From NCBI RefSeq assembly GCF_040126305.1, contig NZ_CP149510.1:2863001-2927000 (forward strand): a DNA stretch of 64,000 nucleotides. The letters run 5' to 3'. Within the stretch, counting starts at the first letter, position 1; every line of letters starts with the position of its first letter. A program made the translations under genes and the position numbers. The notes below the pieces were generated by a model. The model ran no database searches. It was not told the origin of the DNA and saw nothing but the letters and a program-made list of their open reading frames with translations. Source of the stretch: Pararhizobium sp. A13 (GTDB lineage: Bacteria > Pseudomonadota > Alphaproteobacteria > Rhizobiales > Rhizobiaceae). This document shows, in pieces, positions 9,983 through 19,464 of the stretch.

Positions 9983-11353
9983 ATGCCTATTGAAATTCTG
10001 ATGCCCGCTCTGTCGCCGACGATGGAAGAAGGCACGCTCAGCAAATGGCTGAAAAACGAGGGTGACAAGGTCACCTCGGGCGACGTGATCGCCGAGATCG
10101 AGACCGACAAGGCGACCATGGAAGTGGAAGCCGTCGATGAAGGCACCATCGGCAAGATCCTGATTGCCGCCGGTACCGAAGGCGTCAAGGTCAACACGGC
10201 GATCGCGGTCCTGCTGCAGGACGGCGAAAGTGTCGGTGACGTTGCCGCACCGAAGACTGCACCGGCCGCCGAGCCTACGAAGGCTGAAGCGCCTGCTCCG
10301 GCTGCCGCACCCGTTGCCGCCCAGCCGAAGGTCGAAGTCGCTTCCGATCCGGATATTCCAGCCGGTACCGAAATGGTCTCGACCACCGTGCGCGAAGCGC
10401 TTCGCGACGCGATGGCTGAGGAAATGCGCCGCAGCGACGACGTCTTCGTGATGGGCGAGGAAGTCGCCGAATACCAGGGCGCCTACAAGATCACCCAAGG
10501 CCTGCTGCAGGAATTCGGTCCCCGCCGTGTCGTCGATACCCCGATCACCGAGCACGGTTTTGCCGGCGTCGGTGTTGGTGCTGCGATGACCGGCCTTAAG
10601 CCGATCGTCGAGTTTATGACCTTCAACTTCGCCATGCAGGCGATCGACCACATCATCAACTCGGCCGCCAAGACGCTTTATATGTCCGGCGGCCAGATGG
10701 GTGCGCCGATGGTGTTCCGCGGCCCAAGTGGTGCTGCTGCCCGCGTCGGCGCCCAGCACTCCCAGTGCTACGCTGCCTGGTACAGCCACATTCCAGGCCT
10801 CAAGGTCATCATGCCGTATACGGCTGCCGACGCGAAGGGGCTGCTCAAGGCCGCAATCCGCGATCCGAACCCGGTGATCTTCCTCGAAAACGAAATCCTT
10901 TACGGCCACTCCTTCGATGTGCCGAAGCTGGACGATTTCGTCCTCCCGATCGGCAAGGCACGGATCCACAAGGTCGGCAAGGACGCGACCATCGTCTCCT
11001 TCGGCATCGGCATGACCTACGCGGTCAAGGCGGCGGCCGAACTGGAAAAGGACGGCATCGACGTCGAGATCATCGACCTGCGCACCATCCGTCCGATGGA
11101 CATGCCGACCGTGATCGAATCGGTGAAGAAGACCGGCCGTCTGGTCACCGTCGAGGAAGGCTTCCCGCAGTCCTCCGTCGGCACGGAAATCGCCACCCGC
11201 GTCATGCAGCAGGCCTTCGATTATCTCGATGCGCCGATCCTGACGATCGCCGGCAAGGATGTGCCGATGCCCTATGCCGCCAACCTTGAAAAGCTGGCCC
11301 TGCCAAATGTCGGCGAAGTCGTCGAGGCGGTGAAGACCGTCTGCTACAAGTAA
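9983..11353 (+). CDS. pdhB: Pyruvate dehydrogenase E1 beta subunit with N-terminal lipoyl domain
   Basis: 456 residues, about 120 longer than a plain E1-beta. Residues 1-80 are a full biotinyl-lipoyl domain with the acceptor Lys in EIETDKAT (K43), then an Ala/Pro-rich linker to about residue 125, then E1-beta ([71 protein letters not shown]). An E1-beta with its own lipoyl domain is known from alphaproteobacteria such as Sinorhizobium. Co-transcribed with pdhA (21-base gap) and pdhC. Part of its lipoyl-domain DNA is identical to pdhC. Confidence 0.96.
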   Translation: MPIEILMPALSPTMEEGTLSKWLKNEGDKVTSGDVIAEIETDKATMEVEAVDEGTIGKILIAAGTEGVKVNTAIAVLLQDGESVGDVAAPKTAPAAEPTKAEAPAPAAAPVAAQPKVEVASDPDIPAGTEMVSTTVREALRDAMAEEMRRSDDVFVMGEEVAEYQGAYKITQGLLQEFGPRRVVDTPITEHGFAGVGVGAAMTGLKPIVEFMTFNFAMQAIDHIINSAAKTLYMSGGQMGAPMVFRGPSGAAARVGAQHSQCYAAWYSHIPGLKVIMPYTAADAKGLLKAAIRDPNPVIFLENEILYGHSFDVPKLDDFVLPIGKARIHKVGKDATIVSFGIGMTYAVKAAAELEKDGIDVEIIDLRTIRPMDMPTVIESVKKTGRLVTVEEGFPQSSVGTEIATRVMQQAFDYLDAPILTIAGKDVPMPYAANLEKLALPNVGEVVEAVKTVCYK

Positions 11354-11368
11354 CCGGGAGGGAAGGTC

Positions 11369-12703
11369 ATGCCGATCAATATCACCATGCCAGCCCTTTC
11401 GCCGACCATGGAAGAGGGCAACCTCGCCAAGTGGCTGGTCAAGGAAGGCGACAAGGTTTCGTCCGGCGACGTGATCGCCGAGATCGAGACCGACAAGGCG
11501 ACGATGGAAGTCGAAGCGGTCGATGAGGGCACCGTTGCTAAGCTCGTCGTTCCCGCCGGCACTGAAGGCGTCAAGGTCAATGCCGTGATCGCCGTGCTCG
11601 CTGCCGAAGGCGAGGATGTCTCGGCCGCGGCCTCGGGCAATGGCGCTGCTGCGCCCGCTGCCAAGGCGGAGGCAGCTCCGGTTGCAAAGACAGAAGCCGC
11701 ACCGGCCGCTGTTCCGGCACCGGTCGCGGCCAAGGCGCCAGCACCTGCTTCATCCGATAATCGCACCTTCGCGTCGCCGCTTGCACGGCGGCTCGCCAAG
11801 GAAGCCGGCATAGACGTCGCCGTCATTTCCGGCACCGGCCCGCACGGCCGCGTCGTCAAGAAGGACGTGGAAACAGCCGCCGCCGGTGGTGGACTGAAGC
11901 CGGCCGCTGCGGCTGCTCCGTCTGCTGCTGCTCCGGCACCGGCGGCAGCACCGCTCGCCAAGGGCCCATCCGACGAAGCTGTTCTCAAGAACTTCGCCGA
12001 AGGCTCCTACGAGCTCGTGCCGCATGACGGCATGCGCAAGACGATTGCCAAGCGCCTGCAGGAATCCAAGCAGACGATCCCGCATTTCTACGTCTCGGTC
12101 GATTGCGAACTCGACGCGCTCCTGGCGCTGCGTGCCCAGCTCAACGCCTCGGCACCGGAAAAGGACGGCAAGCCAGTCTACAAGCTCTCGGTCAACGACA
12201 TGGTCATCAAGGCCATGGCGCTTGCCCTGCGCGACGTGCCGGAGGCCAATGTCTCCTGGACCGAAGCCAACATGGTCAAGCACAAGCACGCCGATGTCGG
12301 CGTTGCCGTGTCGATCCCCGGCGGCTTGATCACGCCGATCATCCGCTCGGCCGAGACCAAGACCCTGTCGGCCATCTCCAACGAGATGAAGGACCTCGGC
12401 GCCCGCGCCAAGAGCCGCAAGCTGAAGCCGGAAGAGTATCAGGGTGGCACGACCGCCGTGTCCAACATGGGCATGATGGGCGTCAAGAACTTCGCCGCCG
12501 TCGTCAATCCGCCGCACGCGACGATTCTCGCGGTCGGCGCAGGCGAGGAACGCGTCGTCGTCAAGAAGGGCCAGATGGTCGTCGCCAACGTCATGACCGT
12601 GACGCTCTCGACCGACCACCGCGCCGTCGATGGCGCGCTTGGGGCAGAACTGCTCGGGGCCTTCAAGCGCTACATCGAAAACCCGATGGGGATGCTGGTC
12701 TGA
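11369..12703 (+). CDS. pdhC: Pyruvate dehydrogenase E2, dihydrolipoamide acetyltransferase
   Basis: 444 residues. Domains in order: one lipoyl domain (residues 1-80, acceptor K43 in ETDKAT), Ala/Pro linker, E3/E1-binding domain ([17 protein letters not shown] and [13 protein letters not shown], about 130-165), second linker, then the catalytic acyltransferase domain from about 210 ending with the active-site segment [16 protein letters not shown]. It forms the core of the complex and transfers acetyl to CoA. Starts 15 bases after pdhB. Length and the single lipoyl domain are typical for the alphaproteobacterial enzyme. Confidence 0.97.
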   Translation: MPINITMPALSPTMEEGNLAKWLVKEGDKVSSGDVIAEIETDKATMEVEAVDEGTVAKLVVPAGTEGVKVNAVIAVLAAEGEDVSAAASGNGAAAPAAKAEAAPVAKTEAAPAAVPAPVAAKAPAPASSDNRTFASPLARRLAKEAGIDVAVISGTGPHGRVVKKDVETAAAGGGLKPAAAAAPSAAAPAPAAAPLAKGPSDEAVLKNFAEGSYELVPHDGMRKTIAKRLQESKQTIPHFYVSVDCELDALLALRAQLNASAPEKDGKPVYKLSVNDMVIKAMALALRDVPEANVSWTEANMVKHKHADVGVAVSIPGGLITPIIRSAETKTLSAISNEMKDLGARAKSRKLKPEEYQGGTTAVSNMGMMGVKNFAAVVNPPHATILAVGAGEERVVVKKGQMVVANVMTVTLSTDHRAVDGALGAELLGAFKRYIENPMGMLV

Positions 12704-12778
12704 GCATTTCGGATGATCCGGGAGGCCGCCGGCCTTCCGGATTTCTGCGGCGCATGCAGTTTGAGGCGTGACGTGACG

Positions 12779-13420
12779 ATGAAAACAGTCCTCTGCTACG
12801 GTGACAGTCTGACTTGGGGCTACGATGCCGAGGGGCGCGACCGTCATGCGCTTGAGGATCGCTGGCCAAGCGTCCTGCAAAAGGCTCTCGGTGGCGGCGT
12901 TCACGTGATAGCCGAGGGGCTGAACGGCCGCACGACCGCTTTTGACGATCATCTCGCGGATTGCGACAGGAACGGCGCCCGCATTCTGCCGACGATCCTG
13001 CACAGCCACGATCCGGTTGATCTCGTCATCATCCTGCTTGGCACCAACGACATGAAACCGGTGATCTGCGGCACGGCTGCGGGCGCGACGCAGGGCATGG
13101 AGCGGCTGATCGACCTGGTGCGGCATCATGCCTGGTCGTTCGACAGCGAAAACCAGCCCGAAATTCTGATCGTTGCACCACCGGCCGTCCGCGAGACGGC
13201 AAACGCTGCCTTCGCGGCCATGTTTGCCAGCAGCATCGAGCAGTCGGCGATGCTTGCCTCGCTCTATGCCGATCTCGCCGACGAAAAGGGATGCGGCTTC
13301 TTCGATGCCGGGTCGGTGGCGGCAACCACGCCACTCGACGGCATTCATCTCGATGCCGAAAATACACGCGCCATCGGACGCGGCCTCGAGCCGATGGTCC
13401 GGATGATGCTCGGTCTCTGA
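12779..13420 (+). CDS. SGNH-family hydrolase (GDSL esterase/lipase type)
   Basis: About 213 residues. It opens with MKTVLCYGDSLTWGYD, block I with the catalytic Ser (S10); GLNGRTTAFDD carries the block II Gly, IILLGTNDMK the block III Asn, and TPLDGIHLDAEN the block V Asp/His pair. SGNH enzymes hydrolyse esters or thioesters; the close rhizobial relatives are arylesterase-like. A GTG at 12773 is an alternative start with better spacing to GAGG (7 bases). No signal peptide. It lies between pdhC and lpdA as a passenger in the pdh operon; a metabolic link is not evident. Confidence 0.85.
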   Translation: MKTVLCYGDSLTWGYDAEGRDRHALEDRWPSVLQKALGGGVHVIAEGLNGRTTAFDDHLADCDRNGARILPTILHSHDPVDLVIILLGTNDMKPVICGTAAGATQGMERLIDLVRHHAWSFDSENQPEILIVAPPAVRETANAAFAAMFASSIEQSAMLASLYADLADEKGCGFFDAGSVAATTPLDGIHLDAENTRAIGRGLEPMVRMMLGL

Positions 13421-14002
13421 ATGACGGCGGCTCTTGTCCTGCGGGCGGCGGAGCGGCGGGACGCGGCGGAACTGGCTGTGCTGGTCGATATCGCCTCGCA
13501 CGGTTTTGCGACCTGGCTCTGGTACGGAGCGGTGATGCGGGGGAACAAGGATACCGCCATGGAGCAGGGGCGGTCGAGAATGCGCGAGGACCATGAGCCC
13601 GGCGCCTGGAAGGACGCGACGCTGGCGGAATGGGACGGTGAAATTGCCGGCGTGTCGATCGGTTACGATCTGGATGAGAGGGTCCGCGATATCGTCGCGC
13701 CGCATCCGGTGATCACGCCGCTGCTGGATCTGCAGGTGACCGTGATCGGCAGCCGCTTCGTCGACAGTCTCGGTGTCTACCGGCACCATCGCGGCAAGGG
13801 TATCGGGCGGGCGCTGCTCGCCAATGAAATCGAAAAGGCGAAAGGCAGGCAGGTCAGCCTGATCACCGAGAGCCATAATGAAACGGCGCTGACGCTCTAC
13901 GCGGCCAGCGGATTTGTGGAGAAGGCGAGGCTTCCGGCCGTGCCGCTCTTTGAGGACAGCAAAAGGCATGACTGGGTCTTGTTGACCCGGAACATGACCT
14001 AA
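13421..14002 (+). CDS. GNAT-family N-acetyltransferase
   Basis: 193 residues. N-terminal VLRAAERRDAAELAVLVDIASHG is the usual first strand/helix of GNAT enzymes; the acetyl-CoA binding motif A is GVYRHHRGKGIGRALLANEIEKA (about residues 120-142), followed by SLITESHNETALTLYAASGFVEKAR. It starts on the base after the SGNH hydrolase stop, so translation is coupled. The acceptor substrate is unknown. It is a second passenger gene between E2 and E3 of the pyruvate dehydrogenase complex. Confidence 0.87.
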   Translation: MTAALVLRAAERRDAAELAVLVDIASHGFATWLWYGAVMRGNKDTAMEQGRSRMREDHEPGAWKDATLAEWDGEIAGVSIGYDLDERVRDIVAPHPVITPLLDLQVTVIGSRFVDSLGVYRHHRGKGIGRALLANEIEKAKGRQVSLITESHNETALTLYAASGFVEKARLPAVPLFEDSKRHDWVLLTRNMT

Positions 14003-14022
14003 GGAAGAGGCAGGAAACAAGA

Positions 14023-15468
14023 ATGGCAAATTCCTACGACGTCATCGTTATCGGCTCCGGCCCCGGCGGCTACATAGCTGCGATCCGCGCCGCACAACTG
14101 GGCCTGAAGACGGCCGTGGTCGAGCGTGAGCACCTGGCCGGCATCTGCTCCAACTGGGGCTGCATCCCGACCAAGGCACTGTTGCGGTCCGCCGAAGTGC
14201 TGCATCTTGCCGAACACGCCAAGAATTACGGCCTGACGCTCGAAGGCAAGGTGACGCCGGATCTGAAGGCGATCGTCGCCCGCTCGCGCGGCATTGCCGA
14301 GCGCATGAATGGCGGCGTCGGCTTCCTGATGAAGAAGAACAAGGTCGATATCATCTGGGGCGAGGCCAAGCTCACCAAGCCGAATGAGATCGTCGTGGCG
14401 AAGACCACCAAGGCGATCGTCCAGCCGCAGGCGCCGCTGCCGAAGAATACGCTGGGCGAGGGGACCTATACCGCCAAGCACATCATCATCGCGACCGGCG
14501 CACGGCCGCGCGCGCTGCCCGGCATCGAGCCGGACGGCAAGCTGATCTGGACCTATTTCGAGGCGATGAATCCGGACCGCATGCCGAAGTCGCTGCTGGT
14601 CATGGGCTCGGGCGCCATCGGCATCGAGTTTGCCTCCTTCTACCGCACGCTCGGCGTCGACGTGACGGTCGTCGAACTGCTGCCGCAGGTCATGCCGGTC
14701 GAGGATGCGGAAATCTCCGCCTTCGCCAAGAAGCAGTTCGACAAGCAGGGCATGAAGATCATTCTCGACGCCAAGGTGACCAAGGTCGAGAAGGCTGCCG
14801 ATTCGGTGACCGCCCATGTCGAGAAGAAGGATGGTTCGATCGAGAAGATCACCGCCGACCGGCTGATCTCGGCAGTTGGCGTTCAGGGCAATATCGAGAA
14901 TCTCGGCCTGGAAGTGCTCGGCGTGAAGACCAACCGCGGCTGCATCGTCATCGACGGCTACGGCAAGACCAATGTTCCGGGCGTCTATGCGATCGGCGAC
15001 GTTGCCGGGCCGCCGATGCTTGCCCACAAGGCCGAGCACGAAGCGGTCATCTGCGTCGAAAAGATCGCCGGCCTGCCGAATGTGCATCCGATGGATACTC
15101 TGAAGATCCCGGGTTGCACCTACTGTAACCCCCAGGTCGCCTCGGTCGGCCTGACGGAAGCCAAGGCCAAGGCCGAAGGCCGCGACATCCGCGTCGGCCG
15201 CTTCCCCTTCGTTGCCAACGGCAAGGCGATCGCGCTCGGCGAAGACCAGGGCATGGTCAAAACGATCTTCGACAAGAAGACCGGCGAACTGATCGGTGCG
15301 CATCTGGTCGGCGCCGAGGTCACCGAACTGATCCAGGGTTTCGTCGTTGCGATGAACCTCGAGACCACCGAAGAAGAGCTGATGCACACCATCTTCCCGC
15401 ATCCGACCATCTCGGAAACGCTGAAGGAAAGCGTGCTCGACGCCTATGGGCGTGCACTGAACGCTTGA
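14023..15468 (+). CDS. lpdA: Dihydrolipoyl dehydrogenase (E3)
   Basis: 481 residues. FAD enzyme that reoxidises dihydrolipoamide with NAD+. FAD fold VIVIGSGPGGYIAAIRAAQLG at residues 6-26, redox-active disulfide in GICSNWGCIPTKAL, NAD-binding GSGAIGIEFASFYRTLG, FAD second motif GVYAIGDVAGPPMLAHKA and the C-terminal His-Glu active site in HTIFPHPTISET. The region at about 120-145 (KTTKAIVQPQAPLPKNTLG) is a loop typical of the rhizobial pdh-linked E3. It completes the complex begun by pdhA-C. A 10-bp perfect hairpin follows its stop. Confidence 0.97.
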   Translation: MANSYDVIVIGSGPGGYIAAIRAAQLGLKTAVVEREHLAGICSNWGCIPTKALLRSAEVLHLAEHAKNYGLTLEGKVTPDLKAIVARSRGIAERMNGGVGFLMKKNKVDIIWGEAKLTKPNEIVVAKTTKAIVQPQAPLPKNTLGEGTYTAKHIIIATGARPRALPGIEPDGKLIWTYFEAMNPDRMPKSLLVMGSGAIGIEFASFYRTLGVDVTVVELLPQVMPVEDAEISAFAKKQFDKQGMKIILDAKVTKVEKAADSVTAHVEKKDGSIEKITADRLISAVGVQGNIENLGLEVLGVKTNRGCIVIDGYGKTNVPGVYAIGDVAGPPMLAHKAEHEAVICVEKIAGLPNVHPMDTLKIPGCTYCNPQVASVGLTEAKAKAEGRDIRVGRFPFVANGKAIALGEDQGMVKTIFDKKTGELIGAHLVGAEVTELIQGFVVAMNLETTEEELMHTIFPHPTISETLKESVLDAYGRALNA

Positions 15469-15477
15469 TTGTGTTAC

Positions 15478-15506
15478 GGCTCGCCTCCATTTGAAAAGGC
15501 GAGCCG
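15478..15506 (+). terminator. Perfect 10-bp hairpin after lpdA
   Basis: CGGCTCGCCT at 15478-15487 and its exact complement at 15497-15506 with a 9-base loop. It lacks a T-run, so read-through into lipA is possible. Confidence 0.55.
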
Positions 15507-15565
15507 CATTTCCGGCCCGAAAGGGCGCCGTCGAAACACGCGCCTGAAGGAAAGTGAAAGCCAAG

Positions 15566-16543
15566 ATGGTCACCATTCTCGACCGCACCAATATCGAGAG
15601 CGACGTCAAGCGCATCCGTCACCCGGAAAAGGCCCACAAGCCGGACACCGAGATGCTGCGCAAGCCGGAATGGATCCGCGTCAAGGCGCCTGTGTCGAAG
15701 GGCTATCAGGAAACCCGGTCGATCGTGAAGGAGCACAAGCTCGTCACGGTCTGCGAGGAGGCTGGCTGCCCGAACATCGGCGAGTGCTGGGACAAGAAGC
15801 ACGCCACCTTCATGATCATGGGCGAGATCTGTACCCGCGCCTGTGCCTTCTGCAACGTCTCGACCGGCAAGCCGAATGCGCTCGACATGGCCGAGCCGGA
15901 AAATGTCGCCAAGGCCGTCAAGCAGATGGGCCTCAGCCACGTCGTCATCACCTCGGTCGACCGCGATGATCTGGCCGATGGTGGCGCCGAGCATTTCGAA
16001 AAGGTGATCTGGGCGATCCGTGCCGCTTCGCCGGCAACGACCATCGAAATCCTGACGCCGGACTTTTTGAAGAAGCCCGGTGCGCTCGAGCGTGTCGTTG
16101 CTGCCAAGCCCGACGTCTTCAACCACAACATGGAAACCGTGCCGGGCAACTATCTGACGGTGCGCCCCGGTGCACGTTATTTCCACTCGATCCGGCTTCT
16201 GCAGCGGGTCAAGGAACTCGATCCGACGATGTTCACCAAGTCCGGCATCATGGTCGGCCTCGGCGAGGAGCGCAACGAAGTGCTGCAACTGATGGACGAC
16301 CTCCGGACCGCCGATGTCGACTTTCTGACCATCGGCCAGTACCTGCAGCCGACCCGCAAGCACCACAAGGTGGAAAAATTCGTGACGCCGGAGGAGTTCA
16401 AGTCCTACGAGACCGTCGCCTACACCAAGGGCTTCCTGATGGTGGCTTCGAGCCCGCTGACCCGCTCGTCGCATCATGCCGGCGACGATTTCGCACGGTT
16501 GCGCGCGGCGCGGGAAAAGAAGCTGCTGGCGGCGGCTGAGTAG
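15566..16543 (+). CDS. lipA: Lipoyl synthase (radical SAM)
   Basis: 325 residues from the ATG at 15566. Inserts two sulfurs into octanoyl groups on lipoyl domains, so it finishes the cofactor of PdhB, PdhC and other 2-oxoacid dehydrogenases. Auxiliary [4Fe-4S] cluster Cys in [14 protein letters not shown]; radical-SAM CX3CX2C in CTRACAFC; the C-terminal auxiliary-cluster Ser in [15 protein letters not shown] at 15554 is in frame upstream, but it touches the AGGA ribosome site and homologues start at MVTILD. Its last ~12 codons recur in decayed form at 17687-17723. Confidence 0.96.
   Translation: MVTILDRTNIESDVKRIRHPEKAHKPDTEMLRKPEWIRVKAPVSKGYQETRSIVKEHKLVTVCEEAGCPNIGECWDKKHATFMIMGEICTRACAFCNVSTGKPNALDMAEPENVAKAVKQMGLSHVVITSVDRDDLADGGAEHFEKVIWAIRAASPATTIEILTPDFLKKPGALERVVAAKPDVFNHNMETVPGNYLTVRPGARYFHSIRLLQRVKELDPTMFTKSGIMVGLGEERNEVLQLMDDLRTADVDFLTIGQYLQPTRKHHKVEKFVTPEEFKSYETVAYTKGFLMVASSPLTRSSHHAGDDFARLRAAREKKLLAAAE
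16503..16541 (+). repeat. lipA 3'-end repeat, copy 1 (intact)
   Basis: This stretch encodes the end of LipA ([12 protein letters not shown]). A second copy, with one base deleted and a few substitutions, lies at 17687-17723 immediately after the PhyH-like gene. Both copies share the exact core GGAAAAGAAGCTGCTGG. Confidence 0.75.
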
Positions 16544-16646
16544 GAAGCAGACGTTTTGGCGGCGCGAGCCACCTCGACTGTGTTGATCCATTATTGAAGC
16601 TTTGCGGCGAGAGGGCCGCAGGTGGGGCATTGATAGGTAAGTTGCC

Positions 16647-17687
16647 ATGGTGATAGGCAAGGCGAAGGCAGCACTTTTATTACCGTACAGTCTTTTTCAA
16701 GTGGTGAGCGGCAGAAAGGATTTCCGCGATCCGGTGCTCGGCAGTGAGCGGCTTAACCGTAGGGGCCTGCATGTGTGGCGCGTGAAGACGACTGCCCGCA
16801 TCACCGAATGGCGCCGCCGAAAGCTAAAGCACCTGGTCTCTGACGCCGAGCGGGCCTTCTTTGCGGAAAACGGCTATATAGAGCGTCGTGATCTTCTGCC
16901 GGAGGCGGATTTCAGGGCGCTGGTAGCCGAGGTGGAGGCGCTAAAGGCGCCGGCGCGCGAGATGCGGGAGGGCCGCGCGGTGACACGCCGTATTCCGCTG
17001 ACACCGGATGTGCTCGCCTATTCCCCGATGCTGCGCTCGTTTCTCAGGAGCGAGAAATGGACCGGGCCGATCCGCTATGCGGGCGGCTTTAACGTGGAGC
17101 CTGTGCTCAGCATTCAGACGATCTTCGGCGAGCCGACGGCCAAGCCCGGCGAGAAGGATCCGCAGACCGAGCTGCACATGGACACGTTCCACTCGACGGC
17201 CAAGGCCTGGTTCTTCCTCTATGACGTATCGGAAGACGAGGGACCGTTCACCTATGTCGCCGGTTCGCATAAGCTGACGAAGCGTCGGCTCGCTTGGCAG
17301 AAACGCATGAGCGTTCTGGCGTCGCAGCGGCAGGGCGGCGGGGCTTTCCGCATTCCTGCAACCTGGCTGAAGCGGCTTGACCTTCCCGAACCGACGAAAT
17401 TCTCGGTCCCGGCCAATACGCTGGTCGTTGGAGACACATTCGGCTTCCATGCGCGGGGCAAATCTGTACGCAAGTCGGTACGCGTCGAGCTCTATGCATC
17501 GCAGAGGCCGAACCCGTTCTTGCCGTTCATCAATCTCGACAGCGCCTGGCTGCCCTTTGTCAGTGGCCGCAAGGAGGTCATCAGCTGGTATTTCTCGGAC
17601 TGGCTGGCGCGGCTCGGCTTCCAGCGGGTGATCTGGCGGCCTGTCGGTGAGGTCTCCGCCCGCGAGACGCTTGTCGATCGCCCCTAG
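16647..17687 (+). CDS. PhyH-like Fe(II)/2-oxoglutarate-dependent dioxygenase
   Basis: 346 residues. The middle fits the phytanoyl-CoA dioxygenase superfamily: LHMDTFHS gives an HxD pair (H177, D179) and GDTFGFHARG the distal His (H268), with Arg residues shortly after for 2-oxoglutarate. Between them FTYVAGSHKLTKRRLAWQK is also typical. These enzymes hydroxylate small molecules or lipids; the substrate is unknown. No clear signal peptide, although the first 20 residues are hydrophobic. The gene lies between lipA and a decayed copy of the lipA 3' end, which suggests it was inserted there. The start has only a weak ribosome site. Confidence 0.7.
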   Translation: MVIGKAKAALLLPYSLFQVVSGRKDFRDPVLGSERLNRRGLHVWRVKTTARITEWRRRKLKHLVSDAERAFFAENGYIERRDLLPEADFRALVAEVEALKAPAREMREGRAVTRRIPLTPDVLAYSPMLRSFLRSEKWTGPIRYAGGFNVEPVLSIQTIFGEPTAKPGEKDPQTELHMDTFHSTAKAWFFLYDVSEDEGPFTYVAGSHKLTKRRLAWQKRMSVLASQRQGGGAFRIPATWLKRLDLPEPTKFSVPANTLVVGDTFGFHARGKSVRKSVRVELYASQRPNPFLPFINLDSAWLPFVSGRKEVISWYFSDWLARLGFQRVIWRPVGEVSARETLVDRP

Positions 17688-17723
17688 CGCGGCGCGGAAA
17701 AGAAGCTGCTGGATGCGGCCGAG
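17687..17723 (+). repeat. lipA 3'-end repeat, copy 2 (decayed)
   Basis: Starts at the last base of the PhyH-like stop codon. It matches 16503-16541 with one missing G and four or so substitutions, so the frame is lost. It is best explained as the remnant of the original lipA end, displaced when the PhyH-like gene came in together with a fresh lipA tail. Confidence 0.7.
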
Positions 17724-17791
17724 TTATCTGCCTGTGGTTGCAAATCCGGATTCGAGTTGTATGGTGCGCGGCTCCAAGTTTGGAGCCCGCC

Positions 17792-18352
17792 ATGCCGTGC
17801 CATATTTCCGGAATTGAACCAGCCCTCCCGATCCTTCGCCGTGCCAATCGTGTTCTCGTGATCGGCTGCTCCGGCGGCGGCAAGAGCACGCTGTCGAGAA
17901 AACTTTCGGGCAGACTGGACTTGCCCTACATTTCGATGGACCGGGAATTTTACTGGCTGCCAGGGTGGACCAAGCGACCGAAAGCGGAAGAGCGGGCGAT
18001 GATAGCAGCCAGGGTTGCGGAAGATCGCTGGATCATGGACGGGAGCGGCGCGTCGACCTTCGATCTCCGCTTGCCGCGAACAGATCTGGTCGTTTGGGTT
18101 CGTATGCCCCGCCGCGCATGCCTGTGGGGGCTTGCCTGCCGGGTCGCTGCGAGCTTTGGCCGTGTACGCCCAGACATGGCACCAGGCTGTCCGGAACAAC
18201 TGCCGGATCTTGAATTCCTGTCCTATATCTGGAATTTCGAACGGCGCGTTTCTCCCGTCATCGTGAACATGCTCGACCGGCATTCCCCGGACATGCCGGT
18301 CCTGACACTCAGGAACCGTCGAGACATGCGCGCGCTCATTGAGAGTTTGTAG
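17792..18352 (+). CDS. Small P-loop NTPase, adenylate-kinase-like (FlaR/topology-modulator group)
   Basis: 186 residues from the ATG at 17792, which has GGAG 6 bases upstream. Walker A is VIGCSGGGKSTLSRKLSG (about residues 23-40); ISMDREFYWLPGW and RWIMDGSG follow in the manner of the adenylate-kinase-like proteins often annotated DNA topology modulation FlaR. A Walker-B-like LVVWVRMP is near residue 100. It probably phosphorylates or binds a nucleotide; the real role is unknown. Longer in-frame TTG start at 17738 exists but has no ribosome site. Confidence 0.75.
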   Translation: MPCHISGIEPALPILRRANRVLVIGCSGGGKSTLSRKLSGRLDLPYISMDREFYWLPGWTKRPKAEERAMIAARVAEDRWIMDGSGASTFDLRLPRTDLVVWVRMPRRACLWGLACRVAASFGRVRPDMAPGCPEQLPDLEFLSYIWNFERRVSPVIVNMLDRHSPDMPVLTLRNRRDMRALIESL

Positions 18353-18391
18353 GAAGCCGTGAATGTCAAATAAGCTTTTGGGTCTGGAGCA

Positions 18392-18416
18392 GGCGGCGCC
18401 ATCTCTCCGCGCCGCC
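18392..18416 (+). terminator. Terminator-like hairpin, 8-bp GC stem
   Basis: GGCGGCGC at 18392-18399 and GCGCCGCC at 18409-18416 with a 9-base loop. There is no T-run, so it is only a weak terminator candidate between the P-loop gene and the coq10-like gene. Confidence 0.35.
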
Positions 18417-18469
18417 GAGCGGCGTCATGCCACCTTGTTTTTCCGGAAATCATTGAATATCTGAGTTCC

Positions 18470-18922
18470 ATGCCACAGTTCGAGACCCGCCGGCCAGTCG
18501 GCCACTCACCAGACCAGATGTTCGATCTGATCGCCGATGTTGAAAAATATCCCGAGTTCCTGCCGCTCTGCGAAGCCCTGACGGTTCGTTCGCGCAAGGA
18601 GCGCGATGGCAAGGAACTGCTGCTGGCCGATATGACCGTCGGCTACAAGGCGATCCGTGAGACCTTCACGACACAGGTGCTCTTGAACAAGGCGGAGCGC
18701 ATCATCGACGTCAAGTATATCGATGGCCCCTTCAAATATCTCGACAATCGCTGGCGTTTTGAAGACACGGGCGCGGGCGGTTGTTCGGTCCATTTCTTCA
18801 TCGACTACGAATTCAAGAGCCGCATTCTCGGTGCCCTGATGGGGTCGATGTTCGACCGGGCCTTCCGGATGTTTTCCGAGGCCTTCGAAAAGCGCGCCGA
18901 CGCGATCTACGCGACAGTATAA
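18470..18922 (+). CDS. Coq10/RatA-family START-domain protein
   Basis: 150 residues covering one polyketide-cyclase/START domain. Segments: RRPVGHSPDQMFDLIADVEKYPEFLPLCEAL, then LLADMTVGYKAIRETFTT, and WRFEDTGAGGCSVHFFIDYEFKS. Eukaryotic Coq10 binds coenzyme Q and is needed for respiration; bacterial members are also annotated as RatA. In alphaproteobacteria the gene regularly follows lipA, as here after two intervening genes, so a role in quinone handling is the better guess. Convergent with cinA, 41 bases between the stops. Confidence 0.85.
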   Translation: MPQFETRRPVGHSPDQMFDLIADVEKYPEFLPLCEALTVRSRKERDGKELLLADMTVGYKAIRETFTTQVLLNKAERIIDVKYIDGPFKYLDNRWRFEDTGAGGCSVHFFIDYEFKSRILGALMGSMFDRAFRMFSEAFEKRADAIYATV

Positions 18923-18963
18923 AGCTCTCGGCCCATCTCTTCGTGCAGTCCACCGAAGTGCGT

Positions 18964-19464
18964 TCAGCCTTCCGCCGCATCCTCCAGCATGTCAAGCGCC
19001 GTGCGCACCGTCGCGAGCCGGACGGCATCGCGGCCGATGTCGCCATAGTGCATTTCGCGATGAAGCACGCTGCCGCCGCGACTTGCGGCTGCCAGATGCA
19101 CGAGCCCGACAGGTTTCTCGTCCGTCCCTCCGCTCGGCCCCGCAATCCCCGTAACGGCGACGGCGATATCGGCCTGCGAATGGGAAAGAGCGCCGCGTGC
19201 CATTTCAACCGCGGTCTGGCGTGACACCGCCCCGTGCGCGGCAAGCGTTGCCGGATCGACGCCCAGCATCTGTATCTTGGCATCGTTGGAATAGGTGACG
19301 AAACCGCGATCGACCACCGAGGAAGAGCCGGAAACTTCGGTCAGCGCGCCGACGATCAGTCCACCGGTGCAGGATTCCGCCGTGGCGACCATCAGGCGGC
19401 GTTCGGAAAGCGCAGCGATCAACGTGCGCGCCTTGTGTTCGATATCCTCGGGCCAGCCGCTCAT
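18964..19464 (-). CDS. CinA-family nicotinamide-nucleotide amidohydrolase (PncC-like)
   Basis: 166 residues. This is the stand-alone C-terminal CinA domain: [35 protein letters not shown] near the start and [23 protein letters not shown] in the middle. The family deamidates nicotinamide mononucleotide for NAD recycling. The open frame extends upstream to 19746, but that part is a shadow of ispDF: the real ATG at 19464 overlaps the ispDF stop by 4 bases (ATGA), so the two are translationally coupled. Confidence 0.9.
   Translation of the reverse strand: MSGWPEDIEHKARTLIAALSERRLMVATAESCTGGLIVGALTEVSGSSSVVDRGFVTYSNDAKIQMLGVDPATLAAHGAVSRQTAVEMARGALSHSQADIAVAVTGIAGPSGGTDEKPVGLVHLAAASRGGSVLHREMHYGDIGRDAVRLATVRTALDMLEDAAEG

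Noticed and set aside
11750..14029. 759-codon open frame on the minus strand under pdhC, SGNH and GNAT genes
   Set aside because: Antisense shadow, Arg/His-rich composition, no ribosome site or family match.
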